Origin: CAYUYV01 sp964474635
GTDB lineage: Bacteria > Pseudomonadota > Alphaproteobacteria > JAJFIK01
NCBI GenBank assembly: GCA_964474635.1
Contig: CAYYTT010000003.1
Coordinates: 41,816-105,815, forward strand
Length of the DNA stretch: 64,000 bases
Reading direction: 5' to 3'
The notes under the pieces: model-generated
What the model was told of the DNA's origin: nothing
The model's database searches: none
The model's input: only the letters and a program-made list of their open reading frames with translations
Shown here: positions 15,909-24,974 of the stretch, piece by piece
Numbering within the stretch: position 1 is the first letter of the stretch
Layout: each line of letters opens with the position of its first letter
Position numbers and translations under genes: made by a program

Positions 15909-18776
15909 ATGAGAGCATGGAAGAGCGGCGTCTGCACAGCCGCATTGCTCCTGGCAGCTGGGGCAGCCCCGGCCTGGTCCCAGGAGACTGTCACTGAGGA
16001 TGAGTCGACTGAACGCATGACCGTGACCGGCTCGTTCATCTCCGGCACGCCGGAAGATGCCGCGTTGCCGGTGAGTGTGCTGGGTCGGGGGGAGCTGGAC
16101 GAGATCGGTGCGCCGAGCCTGAATGAATTGCTCCGGAACATTGGCGCAGCCCAGGGCCTGATCGGTGAAACGAACCAGTTCGACACCCGCGGCGGCCAGG
16201 GCAACGAAGGCGCGACCACGATCAACTTGCGTGGTTTAGGCTCCAACCGGACCCTGGTGCTCTTCAACGGTCACCGTCAGGTCGGCGACGACAACATCGG
16301 TGTGGACGTCAACTCCATCCCGCTGATCGCCGTCGAGCGTCTTGAGATCCTGAAAGACGGCGCGGCAGCCCTGTACGGCTCCGATGCTGTGGCGGGTGTG
16401 GTGAACTTCATTACACGGAATGATTTCGAAGGCATCGAGCTGCGCGGGAACTACCAGTTCATCGAAGATTCCGATGGCGACTGGGACATCGGCGTGCTGG
16501 CCGGCCACAATGGCGAGCTGTGGGGGCGTGAGTTCCAGGTCATGCTGGCCGGTGAATATGGCCGCCGGAGCGAACTGTTCATCAAAGACCGCGACTTTGC
16601 TCTTCGGAGTTTCCCGGAAAACCCTCAAGGCGGTTGGTCCTCGATCGGTAACCCGGGCACGTTTATTCCGTCCAACGGGTTTGCCGGTGGTCTGTTCCCG
16701 GACCCGAACTGTAACGAGTTGGGCGGCTTCAACGCAGCCGGCTTCTGCCGCTTCCAGTTCACATTCTTCGACAACCTCATCGAAGAAACCGAAACGATCA
16801 AAATCTTCCACACCGGCAGCTACGACTACGCCGACAATCACACGATGGAATGGGAGGCCATGTTCTCCCGCGTCGACCTGCCCGAGTGGAACACCTCGCC
16901 GGCTTATCCCCCGCAGACCTTGCTCGCTCCGGGCAACCAAGTGCTGCCGGATCACCCGGGTCGTCTGGCGTTCTTCGACGAAAACCCGGCTTTCGGCGCG
17001 AATTTCGATCCCAATGAGCCGATCTTTTTCTGGGGCCGGTACACCGGTGTCGGCGGCATCAACGGCGGTCAGCCGGAAACCAGTCAACGCCTGACCGAAC
17101 AGTACCGCGGCAGCGTGTCCTTCTTGGGTACGATCTTCGATGGCAAGCTGAACTATGACATCAGCGGGACATACTCGGTTCGTCGGCGTTCGTTGAATGA
17201 TTTCAACGACACGGCCGTGCAGAACTTCGGCTTTGCACTGCGTGGTCTTGGTGGCCCCAATTGTGATCCCTCGGCGGGCACCCCTGGCGTTGGTCCTTGC
17301 GAGTACTTCAACCCGTTCTCGAACGCGATCGAATCCTCCGCAGTCACCGGTCAGGCCAATCCAAACTTCAATCCGGCGGTGTCCAACTCCCCGGAACTGC
17401 TTGCTTGGCTCACCGAGCGCGGCAGCACGGCCGACATCAACCGCCAAGCTGTGATAGACGCGGTGTTCGACGGCGTTCTGCCCTGGGAACTGCCGGGCGG
17501 TGAGATTGGCTTCGCCTTCGGCGGCCAGATCCGGAAGGACTATTACGAGCAGGAGGTCACGGATAACTACAACCTGAACCTGAACCCCTGCCCCTATGAT
17601 GATCCGTTCGCAGTTGAATTGGGTCTGACGCCGACGCTGGATTGCGCAAGCCCCACAGGCCGCTTCGCCTTCCTCGCCGGGACCCTGCCCCAGCAGCTCG
17701 ACCGGAACGTCTATGCGTTGTTCGCTGAATTGGCCCTGCCTCTCACGGACACAATCAATGTGCAGTTGGCGGCTCGCTATGAGGATTACGGCGGGAACGT
17801 CGGTTCCACGCTCGATCCGAAGTTGGCCATCCGCTGGCAGGCTCTGGATTGGCTGGCCATGCGTGGCTCCATCTCGACGACCTTCCGCGGTCCGGGTCTG
17901 AGCCAACTGGGCGGTCGCTTCACCACCCTGTCCTTCATCCCGCCAACGCTTGCCTTTAAAGCGGTGGACACGGTCGGTAACCCGAACCTGCGTCCTGAAA
18001 GTGCGGTGACCACGAATATCGGTGCGTTGTTTGAGTACGGAGCGTTCACGGGGTCCATCGACTACTGGCGCTTTGACTTCAGCGACCCGCTGCAGCTCGA
18101 GGACGAGAACCAGCTGACCAACGCTTACATCGGCAACTCATGTTTCGATGGCGGCGCTGGCGTTGGAACCGAAATCTGTGACTCTCTGCGTCAGCAGATT
18201 TTCCCTACGGGCATCGCGCCTGAGTTCATCGAGCGGATCGAACGTCAGTTCGTCAATGGCGCTGACCTTGTGACCGACGGCATCGATTTCTTCGGTCAGG
18301 TGGACTTCCCGTGGCAGGAGATCGATTTCACCGTCGGGATCCAGGGCACCTACACCATCAGCTTTGAATCCGATGACTTCACCAATGCTGATGGCTTCAC
18401 AATCGCGCAGGGCGGTGACTTTGTGGGTTTCCTGAACGAAGGCACGCCGTTCCAAACCCTGGTCGGCCTCAACGGTAACGTGTTTGCCAAGGCACGCTGG
18501 AAGAACCACTTCCTGCAGTTCGTGGCCCGTTATGTGTCCTCCTTTGAAGACACGAACGCGCCATCCATCCCCGAACTTGCCAACATTGAGAGCTTCACGA
18601 CCTACGATCTCTACTACACGCTGGACCTGTTCGATGGCAGCACGCGGCTCAATCTGTCGATCTTCAACCTGACGGATAATGACCCGCCCTCCGTGTCGAA
18701 CGATGTGAACTTCGACCCCTTCACCCATTCGCCCTTCGGCCGGATGATCAAGATCGGGTTCATCCAGCAGTTCTGA
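15909..18776 (+). CDS. TonB-dependent outer-membrane receptor
   Basis: A 955-residue outer-membrane receptor. A signal peptide (CTAALLLAAGAAPAWSQ) is followed by a possible TonB-box region with ESTERMTVTGS. The plug domain has IGAPSLNELLRN, GATTINLRGLGSNRTLVLFNGHR and RLEILKDGAAALYGSDAVAGVVNFITR. A 22-stranded-type barrel follows, ending in the terminal beta-signal MIKIGFIQQF with a C-terminal Phe. It resembles sphingomonad/Caulobacter-type receptors that import sugars, siderophores or hydrophobic substrates; the ligand is not identifiable. ATG 15909 is fixed by GGGAGGGT upstream. Codons look less GC-extreme than in the neighbours, which often marks high expression. A strong terminator follows. 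Its place amid catabolic genes suggests substrate uptake (inference). Confidence 0.95.
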   Translation: MRAWKSGVCTAALLLAAGAAPAWSQETVTEDESTERMTVTGSFISGTPEDAALPVSVLGRGELDEIGAPSLNELLRNIGAAQGLIGETNQFDTRGGQGNEGATTINLRGLGSNRTLVLFNGHRQVGDDNIGVDVNSIPLIAVERLEILKDGAAALYGSDAVAGVVNFITRNDFEGIELRGNYQFIEDSDGDWDIGVLAGHNGELWGREFQVMLAGEYGRRSELFIKDRDFALRSFPENPQGGWSSIGNPGTFIPSNGFAGGLFPDPNCNELGGFNAAGFCRFQFTFFDNLIEETETIKIFHTGSYDYADNHTMEWEAMFSRVDLPEWNTSPAYPPQTLLAPGNQVLPDHPGRLAFFDENPAFGANFDPNEPIFFWGRYTGVGGINGGQPETSQRLTEQYRGSVSFLGTIFDGKLNYDISGTYSVRRRSLNDFNDTAVQNFGFALRGLGGPNCDPSAGTPGVGPCEYFNPFSNAIESSAVTGQANPNFNPAVSNSPELLAWLTERGSTADINRQAVIDAVFDGVLPWELPGGEIGFAFGGQIRKDYYEQEVTDNYNLNLNPCPYDDPFAVELGLTPTLDCASPTGRFAFLAGTLPQQLDRNVYALFAELALPLTDTINVQLAARYEDYGGNVGSTLDPKLAIRWQALDWLAMRGSISTTFRGPGLSQLGGRFTTLSFIPPTLAFKAVDTVGNPNLRPESAVTTNIGALFEYGAFTGSIDYWRFDFSDPLQLEDENQLTNAYIGNSCFDGGAGVGTEICDSLRQQIFPTGIAPEFIERIERQFVNGADLVTDGIDFFGQVDFPWQEIDFTVGIQGTYTISFESDDFTNADGFTIAQGGDFVGFLNEGTPFQTLVGLNGNVFAKARWKNHFLQFVARYVSSFEDTNAPSIPELANIESFTTYDLYYTLDLFDGSTRLNLSIFNLTDNDPPSVSNDVNFDPFTHSPFGRMIKIGFIQQF

Positions 18777-18802
18777 TCGGACGAACGACACACCTGACAA
18801 CG

Positions 18803-18836
18803 GCAGGCCCCGGAGCGATCCGGGGCCTGCTTTTTT
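18803..18836 (+). terminator. Rho-independent terminator of the TonB receptor gene
   Basis: A perfect 12-bp stem (GCAGGCCCCGGA pairing with 18819-18830) closes a GCGA tetraloop and is followed by six T. It starts 27 bp after the receptor stop codon. Confidence 0.95.
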
Positions 18837-18974
18837 ATGTGAACGGCGGATCCGTGCGGCACGAAAGCGCTCACACCAGGAGCGTTTGGCGGGGCCGGCG
18901 GCCTTGGGCTAGGCTTCAGGGCAGTGGGAGATTTGGGCCCCGCGACCGGGGCCGGCTGGGGAGACGACGCCGCC

Positions 18975-20786
18975 ATGACCAAGACCGCAGACACCGCCTT
19001 TGACCCGAATGCCTTGCGCTCGAAATACCGCCAGGAGCGGGACAAGCGCCTGCGCCAGGACGGCAACGACCAATATGTGGAGGTAAAGGATCAGTTCGCG
19101 CACTATGTGGACGATCCGTATGTGGACGCCCCCCTCACCCGCGCGCCCCTCACCGATGAGGTCGACGTGGTCGTGGTCGGCGGCGGTTTCGGCGGGCTGC
19201 TTGCGGGCGCGCGGCTGCGCCAGGCCGGTGTGGAGAGCATCCGGCTGATCGAGAAAGGTGCCGATTTCGGCGGCACCTGGTACTGGAACCGTTATCCGGG
19301 CGCGGCCTGTGACGTGGAATCCTACATCTACCTGCCGCTTCTGGAGGAAACGGGCTACATGCCCGTGGAGAAATACACCCGCGCCCGGGAAATCTTGGAA
19401 CACAGCCGGCGCATCGCACGGCATTTCAATCTCTATACGAATGCCTGCCTTCAGACCGAAGTCACCGAAACCCGTTGGGACGAGGAAACGGGTCACTGGG
19501 TGATCCACACCAATCGCGGCGACCGCATGCGCGCGCGCTTCCTGGTGATGTCGAACGGTCCCCTGCACCGGCCCAAACTGCCCGGCATTCCCGGCATCGA
19601 GACCTTTAAAGGCCACAGTTTCCATACGAGCCGCTGGGACTACGACTACACCGGCGGGGGCCCGGACGGGGGCCTCGACAAGCTGTCGGGCAAGCGGGTT
19701 GGGATCATCGGCACGGGCGCCACGGCGGTCCAGTGCGTGCCCCATCTCGCCAAGGGCGCGCAGCACCTTTATGTCTTCCAGCGGACCCCCTCCTCCATCG
19801 ATGTGCGCAACAATCAGCCGACGGACTGGCAGTGGGCCCAGAGCCTTGAGCCCGGCTGGCACAAGAAGCGCATGGAGAATTTCAATATTCTCGTATCCGG
19901 GGGTTACCAGGCGGAAGATCTCGTCAACGACGGTTGGACGGACATCATCCGTAATCTGCTCTTCCTCGCCGAGCAGGACGCAGGCGCCGGGCTCACGCCC
20001 GAAAAGCTCGCCGAAATTGCCGAACTTGCCGATTTTACCAAGATGGAGCAGATCCGCGGGAGGGTCGCGGCCTTGGTGGCCGACCCCACCGTGGCCGAGG
20101 CGCTCAAGCCCTGGTACCGGCAGTTTTGCAAACGGCCCTGCTTCCACGATGACTATCTCCAGGCCTTCAACCGGCCCAATGTGACCCTTGTGGATACCGA
20201 GGGGCGCGGCGTTCAGAAGGTGACGGAGCATGCCGTAGTCGCCAACGGCAAGACCTACGATCTCGATTGCCTGATTTACGCCACGGGCTTTGAGGTCGGC
20301 ACCAGCTATACGCGCCGGTCGGGCTATGACGTCTTCGGGCGGGGCGGCCAGTCCCTTTCATCGGCCTGGGAAGACGGCGTGCGCAGCCTGCACGGCATCT
20401 TCGTGCATGGCTTTCCGAACCTGTTCGTCATGGGCGGTGCGCAGAGCGGCCTCACCGTCAATTACCCCCATCTGCTCGACGAGCAGAGCAGCCATATCGG
20501 CTATGTCCTCCAGGAAGCCCGCAAGCGCCAGTGGCGCGCCGTGGAAGTGACCGAGGAGGCCGAGGCCGCGTGGGTTCAGAAGGTTCTGGACAAGGCGTTG
20601 CTCCGTACACAGTTCTTCGAGGAATGCACGCCGGGCTACTACAACAATGAAGGCAAGGTCGCCGACCGGAACGGGCAAAGCATGTTCTATGGCGGTGGGT
20701 CCGTGGAGTATTTTGCGATCCTGAACGCCTGGCGCCAGGCCGGCGACCTGCCCGGGATCCAACCGCGCCGCGATTTCAGCCGCTGA
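18975..20786 (+). CDS. Baeyer-Villiger-type flavin monooxygenase
   Basis: The 603-residue FAD/NADPH monooxygenase inserts one oxygen atom next to a ketone, giving an ester or lactone. The FAD-binding motif GGGFGG is at residues 69-74 and the NADPH motif GTGATA at 246-251. Between them is FKGHSFHTSRWD (residues 211-222), which fits the type I Baeyer-Villiger fingerprint FxGxxxHxxxW(P/D). The N-terminal extension before the first Rossmann motif and the length fit cyclohexanone/steroid monooxygenase relatives. The start has GGGGAGAC upstream; the preceding frame is open but unlikely. In this cluster it would open ketone rings before ester hydrolysis by an esterase such as the one at 2056, which is inference. 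Confidence 0.92.
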   Translation: MTKTADTAFDPNALRSKYRQERDKRLRQDGNDQYVEVKDQFAHYVDDPYVDAPLTRAPLTDEVDVVVVGGGFGGLLAGARLRQAGVESIRLIEKGADFGGTWYWNRYPGAACDVESYIYLPLLEETGYMPVEKYTRAREILEHSRRIARHFNLYTNACLQTEVTETRWDEETGHWVIHTNRGDRMRARFLVMSNGPLHRPKLPGIPGIETFKGHSFHTSRWDYDYTGGGPDGGLDKLSGKRVGIIGTGATAVQCVPHLAKGAQHLYVFQRTPSSIDVRNNQPTDWQWAQSLEPGWHKKRMENFNILVSGGYQAEDLVNDGWTDIIRNLLFLAEQDAGAGLTPEKLAEIAELADFTKMEQIRGRVAALVADPTVAEALKPWYRQFCKRPCFHDDYLQAFNRPNVTLVDTEGRGVQKVTEHAVVANGKTYDLDCLIYATGFEVGTSYTRRSGYDVFGRGGQSLSSAWEDGVRSLHGIFVHGFPNLFVMGGAQSGLTVNYPHLLDEQSSHIGYVLQEARKRQWRAVEVTEEAEAAWVQKVLDKALLRTQFFEECTPGYYNNEGKVADRNGQSMFYGGGSVEYFAILNAWRQAGDLPGIQPRRDFSR

Positions 20787-20793
20787 ACCAGTG

Positions 20794-20818
20794 CCGGCCC
20801 GGTCTCGCACCGGGCCGG
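20794..20818. terminator. Stem-loop between convergent genes
   Basis: A perfect 10-bp stem, CCGGCCCGGT pairing with ACCGGGCCGG, closes a 5-nt CTCGC loop between the stops of the monooxygenase (20786, plus) and the carboxyltransferase (20847, minus). No T-run follows on either strand, so it may be a weak terminator or a stabilising 3' structure. Confidence 0.5.
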
Positions 20819-20846
20819 ATCGCTCTCGTTACACGGATCACTCGTG

Positions 20847-22469
20847 TCACATCCGGGCCACGCCGAAGCTGTTGGGCCGGATTTCCCGGCGGCGCGCTTC
20901 CCACACCGTATCAAGGAGAAAGCCGAGGGTTTGGCGGGTCTCCCGCGGGTCGATCATGCCGTCATCGAGCCCCCGGCCGGAGGTGTAAAACGCGCCTGCC
21001 TGGCTGTTGAAATGCTCCGTGAGGTGCTCTTCCTGGGCCTTGAGCCGGTCCTCGTCCACCGCCGCGCCCCGGGCGGCGGCCTGTCCCCGCGCCACGATGG
21101 ACATCACGGTCGCGGCCTGTTCCCCGCCCATAACGCCCGTGGACGCGTTGGGCCACGTGTACAGAAAATCCGGATCATAGCCGCGCCCGCACATGCCGTA
21201 GTTTCCGGCCCCATAGCTTGCGCCGATCATGAAGGTCAGCCGGGGCACGGAGATATTGGTCACCGCCTGGATCATCTTGGAGCCGTGTTTGATCATGCCG
21301 CCCTGTTCATAGATCTTGCCCACGAGGTAACCCGTGGTGTTCTGCAGGAAGACGGCCGGCGTGCCCGCCTGGTCGAGGAGTTGGAGGAACTGGGCCGCCT
21401 TGGTGGCGCCGTCCGGGTCGATGGGGCCGTTATTGCCGATCAGGCCGCACGGATGGCCGAACACCTCGGCCTGCACACAGACCGTCGAGACACCGTAGCG
21501 CGGTTTGAAATCAGTCAGGTCCGAGCCGTCCACGATCCGCGCCATGACTTCGCGCACATCATAGGGCGTGCGGTAGTCCACCGGCACAATGCCGGCGATT
21601 TCGTCCGGGTCATAAGCCGGTTCCCGCACGACGCGGGGCGGGGCTTTCGGGCAAAACCGGTTCCAGCCCAGGCGCGCCACGACCTCGCGGGCCATGCGGC
21701 AGCCCTCGCCATCGTCCTCGGCCAGATATTCCGCAAGCCCTGAGATTTTGGCGTGCATTTCCGCGCCGCCCAAGTCTTCATCCGTGGCGATTTCGCCCGT
21801 TGCGGCCTTCAGCAGCGGCGGGCCGGCGAGGAAGGCCTTGCCCTGCCCCTTCACGGCGATCACGTAGTCGGACAGGCCGGGCATATAGGCCCCGCCCGCC
21901 GTCGACGATCCGTGCAGGACGGAAATGACCGGCAGCCCCTTGGCCGACAGCCGGGCAAGAGCCGCGAACATGCGCCCTCCATCCGTGAAGCCTTGAACGG
22001 TATAATTGAGAAGATCGCCCCCGGCGCTTTCAACGAGGTGCACAAAAGGCAGGTTCTGCTGGAGCGCGATGTCCTGGGCCCGGCGCAGGCGGTAGACGCC
22101 GGCGGACGTCATGGCGCCTGCCTGGATGCCGCTGTCGTCCACCACAACGGCGCAGCGGGTTCCCTCGATAAATCCAATGCCGGAGAAAATCGTCGAACCG
22201 GGGATCGAGCGCGCCTCGTCGTCCGTGTCCCACAGATAACCGGCAAGATTACCAATCGACAGCCACGGCATCCCCGGATCGAGCAGTCTGGCGAGGCGTT
22301 CGCGGGGCAGCAGCTGGCCCCGGGCCTCAAACCGGTCCTTGCGTTTGGCCGACAGGGCGGGCGCGCGCGCATTCAAATCGCGCAACTTTCCGACAAGGCT
22401 CAGCATGTCTGCCCGGTTCTTTTGATAACCGTCCGACCGGGTCGAAATGCGAGAGGAAAAAACAGTCAT
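20847..22469 (-). CDS. Acyl-CoA carboxylase carboxyltransferase (beta) subunit
   Basis: The 540-residue carboxyltransferase moves CO2 from biotin to an acyl-CoA. Two crotonase-like halves are visible. The N-half has SGIGFIEGTRCAVVVDDSG and FVHLVESAGGDLL; the C-half has GLIGNNGPIDPDGATKAAQFLQLLDQAGTPAVFLQNTTGYLVG and FMIGASYGAGNYGMCGRGYDPDFLYTWPN, then VMGGEQAA. The GNYGMCGR..P.FL..WPN block is typical of methylcrotonyl-/geranyl-CoA carboxylase rather than propionyl- or acetyl-CoA carboxylase. No biotin-carboxylase/BCCP subunit is in the window, so its partner must lie elsewhere. ATG 22469 is preceded by AGGAGG at 8 nt. Geranyl-CoA would suit terpenoid catabolism but cannot be separated from methylcrotonyl-CoA here. 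Confidence 0.92.
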   Translation of the reverse strand: MTVFSSRISTRSDGYQKNRADMLSLVGKLRDLNARAPALSAKRKDRFEARGQLLPRERLARLLDPGMPWLSIGNLAGYLWDTDDEARSIPGSTIFSGIGFIEGTRCAVVVDDSGIQAGAMTSAGVYRLRRAQDIALQQNLPFVHLVESAGGDLLNYTVQGFTDGGRMFAALARLSAKGLPVISVLHGSSTAGGAYMPGLSDYVIAVKGQGKAFLAGPPLLKAATGEIATDEDLGGAEMHAKISGLAEYLAEDDGEGCRMAREVVARLGWNRFCPKAPPRVVREPAYDPDEIAGIVPVDYRTPYDVREVMARIVDGSDLTDFKPRYGVSTVCVQAEVFGHPCGLIGNNGPIDPDGATKAAQFLQLLDQAGTPAVFLQNTTGYLVGKIYEQGGMIKHGSKMIQAVTNISVPRLTFMIGASYGAGNYGMCGRGYDPDFLYTWPNASTGVMGGEQAATVMSIVARGQAAARGAAVDEDRLKAQEEHLTEHFNSQAGAFYTSGRGLDDGMIDPRETRQTLGFLLDTVWEARRREIRPNSFGVARM

Positions 22470-22645
22470 GGACAAGCCCTCCTAACGGCCGGATTTCCCA
22501 TGGGCTGGCTGTTATGGCCCCCGGGTGTTTTTTGACGCCCCCGGCAAATTCGCTACGCTCTAAACGAACAAAACCCAGTGTTGACCGCTCACCCCGACGG
22601 CACAACCGCCAAGTCGATGCTGCAACGCACAAGAGGACACGCCCC

Positions 22646-24352
22646 ATGGCCGCCGCGACGACCCGAGACGAAGCCCTGAAGCGTTTGACCGCGCCGGGGG
22701 AGCCCTATGAACTCATTGACATGTCCCTGTTCGGACAACCGGTGCGGATCTTCAAAAACGGCCCCATGAGCTTGCGCGAGCTCTTTGAGTCGACCCGAAG
22801 CGATCTCGACTTCATCGTGTTCGAGGATGAGCGTTTCACCTTCGAGGAGGCCTGGCAGGCGTCCTGCCGCATCGGCCATCTCCTGGTGCACGACTACGGC
22901 ATCAAAAAGGGGGATCGGGTCGCCATTTCCATGCGGAACTATCCTGAATGGGTGCTCTCCTTCTGTGCCGTGACCTCGATCGGCGCCGTCGCGGTGGCCA
23001 TGAATGCCCTGTGGCAACCCAATGAGATGGCCTATGGCCTGCGCGACAGCGGCACAAAGGTGCTCATCGCCGACCAGGAGCGGGTGGACCGGGCCTTGGA
23101 GGCGGACGATCTGCCGGCGGATCTTCAGATCATCGCGGTGCGCCCGGCCCGCGAGCTGCCGTCCCATATCCGCCGGTTCGACCATGCCCTTGCGGTCATT
23201 CCGCCCTGTCCCATGCCGGCGGCGGAAATCGCGCCGGACGATGACGCAACGATCCTCTACACCTCCGGTTCCACGGGGCATCCCAAGGGTGCCGTATCCT
23301 GCCAGATCAATATCATCAGTGCCCTGCTGTCCTGGGAACTCGATTTCCAGGCCTCGGCCATTACCGGTCTTGTGGAACCGCCCTCGGACGAACCGGGTCC
23401 CCAAGGGGCGGCGCTGCTGGGTGTACCCTTGTTCCATGTGGCCGGCTCCCACGCGGTCTTCCTGGCCTCCTACCGGGCGCAGCGACGCCTTGTCAGCATG
23501 TACAAATGGGATGTGGAGCGGGGCGCGGAACTCATTGAGCGCGAACGGGTCACCATGTTCGTGGCCACGCCGGCCATCACGGGCGATCTCGTGGCGGCCG
23601 CCCCGCGCCTTAACCGGGATCTGAGTTCCCTCGCCCTGGTCGGCGGTGGAGGGGCGCCCCGCGCACCCGAACAGGTGCGCAATATCGACAAGAATTTCGC
23701 CAATGCCCTGCCCAATACCGGCTGGGGCATGACGGAGACGAACGCCATTGGCACGGGCATCGCTGGCCCCGATTATCTTCAGCGTCCGGAAAGCTCCGGC
23801 CGGGTCGCCGCCGTCCTCGACATTCGCATCGTGGATGAGGCGGGAACGCCCCTGCCGCCCTACAAACGGGGTGAGCTTGAGGTGCGCGGCGCCTCCGTGA
23901 TCCGCGGCTACTGGCAGCGCCCGGATGCCAACGCCGCCACCTTCCATGAGGGCTGGATGCGCACCGGAGATGTGGCCTATCTCGACGACGAAGGCTTCCT
24001 GTTTATCGTCGACCGGATCAAGGATCTGGTGATCCGGGGCGGGGAGAATATCGGCTGCGGCGCCGTGGAGGCGGCCTTGCTTGAACATGCCAATGTGCTC
24101 GAGGCCTGCGTTTACGGCGTGCCGGATGAACGCCTGGGCGAGGAAGTGGGCGCCACGCTCTATGTGGACGCGGCCATCGAACCGGAGGAGTTGCGGGCCT
24201 TTCTGGCGCCCCGCCTCGCCCGCTTTGAAATCCCCCGCTACATGACCTTCAGTTTCGAGCCCCTGCCCCGCACCGCGTCGGGCAAGATCTACAAGCGCCA
24301 ATTGCGCGTCGAGGCGGCCGATCTGCATACCGACAAAGGGGGGCGCGGCTAA
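22646..24352 (+). CDS. AMP-forming acyl-CoA synthetase
   Basis: The third ANL-type acyl-CoA ligase, 568 residues. It has the P-loop YTSGSTGHPKGAV, the central NTGWGMTETNAIG, the hinge region TGDVAYLDDEGFLFIVDRIKDLVIRGGENIGCGAVE, and the catalytic lysine in PRTASGKIYKRQLR. The N-terminus (LIDMSLFGQPVRIFKNGPMSLRELFE) and overall layout fit long-chain fatty-acid/steroid-acid ligases. ATG 22646 has AGAGGAC upstream. It diverges from the carboxyltransferase gene, with which it may share regulation. It overlaps the convergent DUF924 gene by 4 bp at its 3' end. Confidence 0.92.
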   Translation: MAAATTRDEALKRLTAPGEPYELIDMSLFGQPVRIFKNGPMSLRELFESTRSDLDFIVFEDERFTFEEAWQASCRIGHLLVHDYGIKKGDRVAISMRNYPEWVLSFCAVTSIGAVAVAMNALWQPNEMAYGLRDSGTKVLIADQERVDRALEADDLPADLQIIAVRPARELPSHIRRFDHALAVIPPCPMPAAEIAPDDDATILYTSGSTGHPKGAVSCQINIISALLSWELDFQASAITGLVEPPSDEPGPQGAALLGVPLFHVAGSHAVFLASYRAQRRLVSMYKWDVERGAELIERERVTMFVATPAITGDLVAAAPRLNRDLSSLALVGGGGAPRAPEQVRNIDKNFANALPNTGWGMTETNAIGTGIAGPDYLQRPESSGRVAAVLDIRIVDEAGTPLPPYKRGELEVRGASVIRGYWQRPDANAATFHEGWMRTGDVAYLDDEGFLFIVDRIKDLVIRGGENIGCGAVEAALLEHANVLEACVYGVPDERLGEEVGATLYVDAAIEPEELRAFLAPRLARFEIPRYMTFSFEPLPRTASGKIYKRQLRVEAADLHTDKGGRG

Positions 24353-24903
24353 CGAAAGCCGCCGCCCGCATCCAGATAGGCCTGTTCCTCGGGCGTTGTG
24401 TCCCGCCCGAGGATATTGTTGCGATGGGGAAAGCGGCCGAAACGGGCGATGGCGTCCCGGTGCGCCCGCCCAAAGCGCACGGCGGCATGATCGCCGAGAT
24501 GGGCCGTGAGCAGGGCCACGCCCTCCTCCTGCGCCGCCAGGTCCTCCGCGTGGGTGAAGGGATGGTAGAAAAACTGTCGCCAATCCGGGTCCGGAAAAAC
24601 CGCGTCATGGCCCTGTGCGACGGCCGCGCGCGCCAGGGCAAGCGCCTGAGTATCGCCGCTGAACGCTTTCGGCGTCCCGCGAAACAGATTGCGGGTGAAC
24701 TGATCGAGCACGATGAGCCGGGCGAGCGACTCCTGCGCCCCGGTGGCCCCGAGCAAGCCACCGCCGGCCACGTGGGACCAGGTGCCTTTGAAGCGGTCCG
24801 ACAGGGCGGCGTCAAAGGCGGGCGTCGCGTTAAACCAGGCGCGGCGGGGTGTGTCTTCAAACCAGAAGGTCAAAATGTCCTGGGGCGACGCCGGATCCGT
24901 CAT
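24349..24903 (-). CDS. DUF924 family protein
   Basis: A 184-residue soluble protein of the DUF924 family (COG3803 type). The markers are ILTFWFEDTPRRAWF near the N-terminus, LARLIVLDQFTRNLFRGTPKAFSGD in the middle, FYHPFTHAEDLAAQEEGV, and a terminal GRFPHRNNILGRDTTPEEQAYL. Members are mostly helical with a TPR-like fold and no established biochemical role. The start at 24903 is favoured because GGGAGAAG lies at proper spacing; an ATG at 24918 overlaps that site. It overlaps the upstream convergent synthetase gene by 4 bp and is divergent from the acetyltransferase gene (start 24975). Confidence 0.88.
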   Translation of the reverse strand: MTDPASPQDILTFWFEDTPRRAWFNATPAFDAALSDRFKGTWSHVAGGGLLGATGAQESLARLIVLDQFTRNLFRGTPKAFSGDTQALALARAAVAQGHDAVFPDPDWRQFFYHPFTHAEDLAAQEEGVALLTAHLGDHAAVRFGRAHRDAIARFGRFPHRNNILGRDTTPEEQAYLDAGGGFR

Positions 24904-24974
24904 CGCGTCTTCTCCCATTCTTGCCGCCCCTGCCCGATTGGACGCATCATAGCGGGCCAAGGGAGGTCTTGCCC

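Noticed and set aside
16236..17906. 556-codon open frame antisense to the TonB receptor
   Set aside because: Composition is Arg/Val/Gly-rich with no motif, and the plus strand encodes a complete receptor. It is a shadow of GC-rich codon use.
22589..24583. 664-codon open frame antisense to the acyl-CoA synthetase
   Set aside because: It spans a well-supported ligase gene and part of another gene, has no ribosome binding site and resembles no protein.
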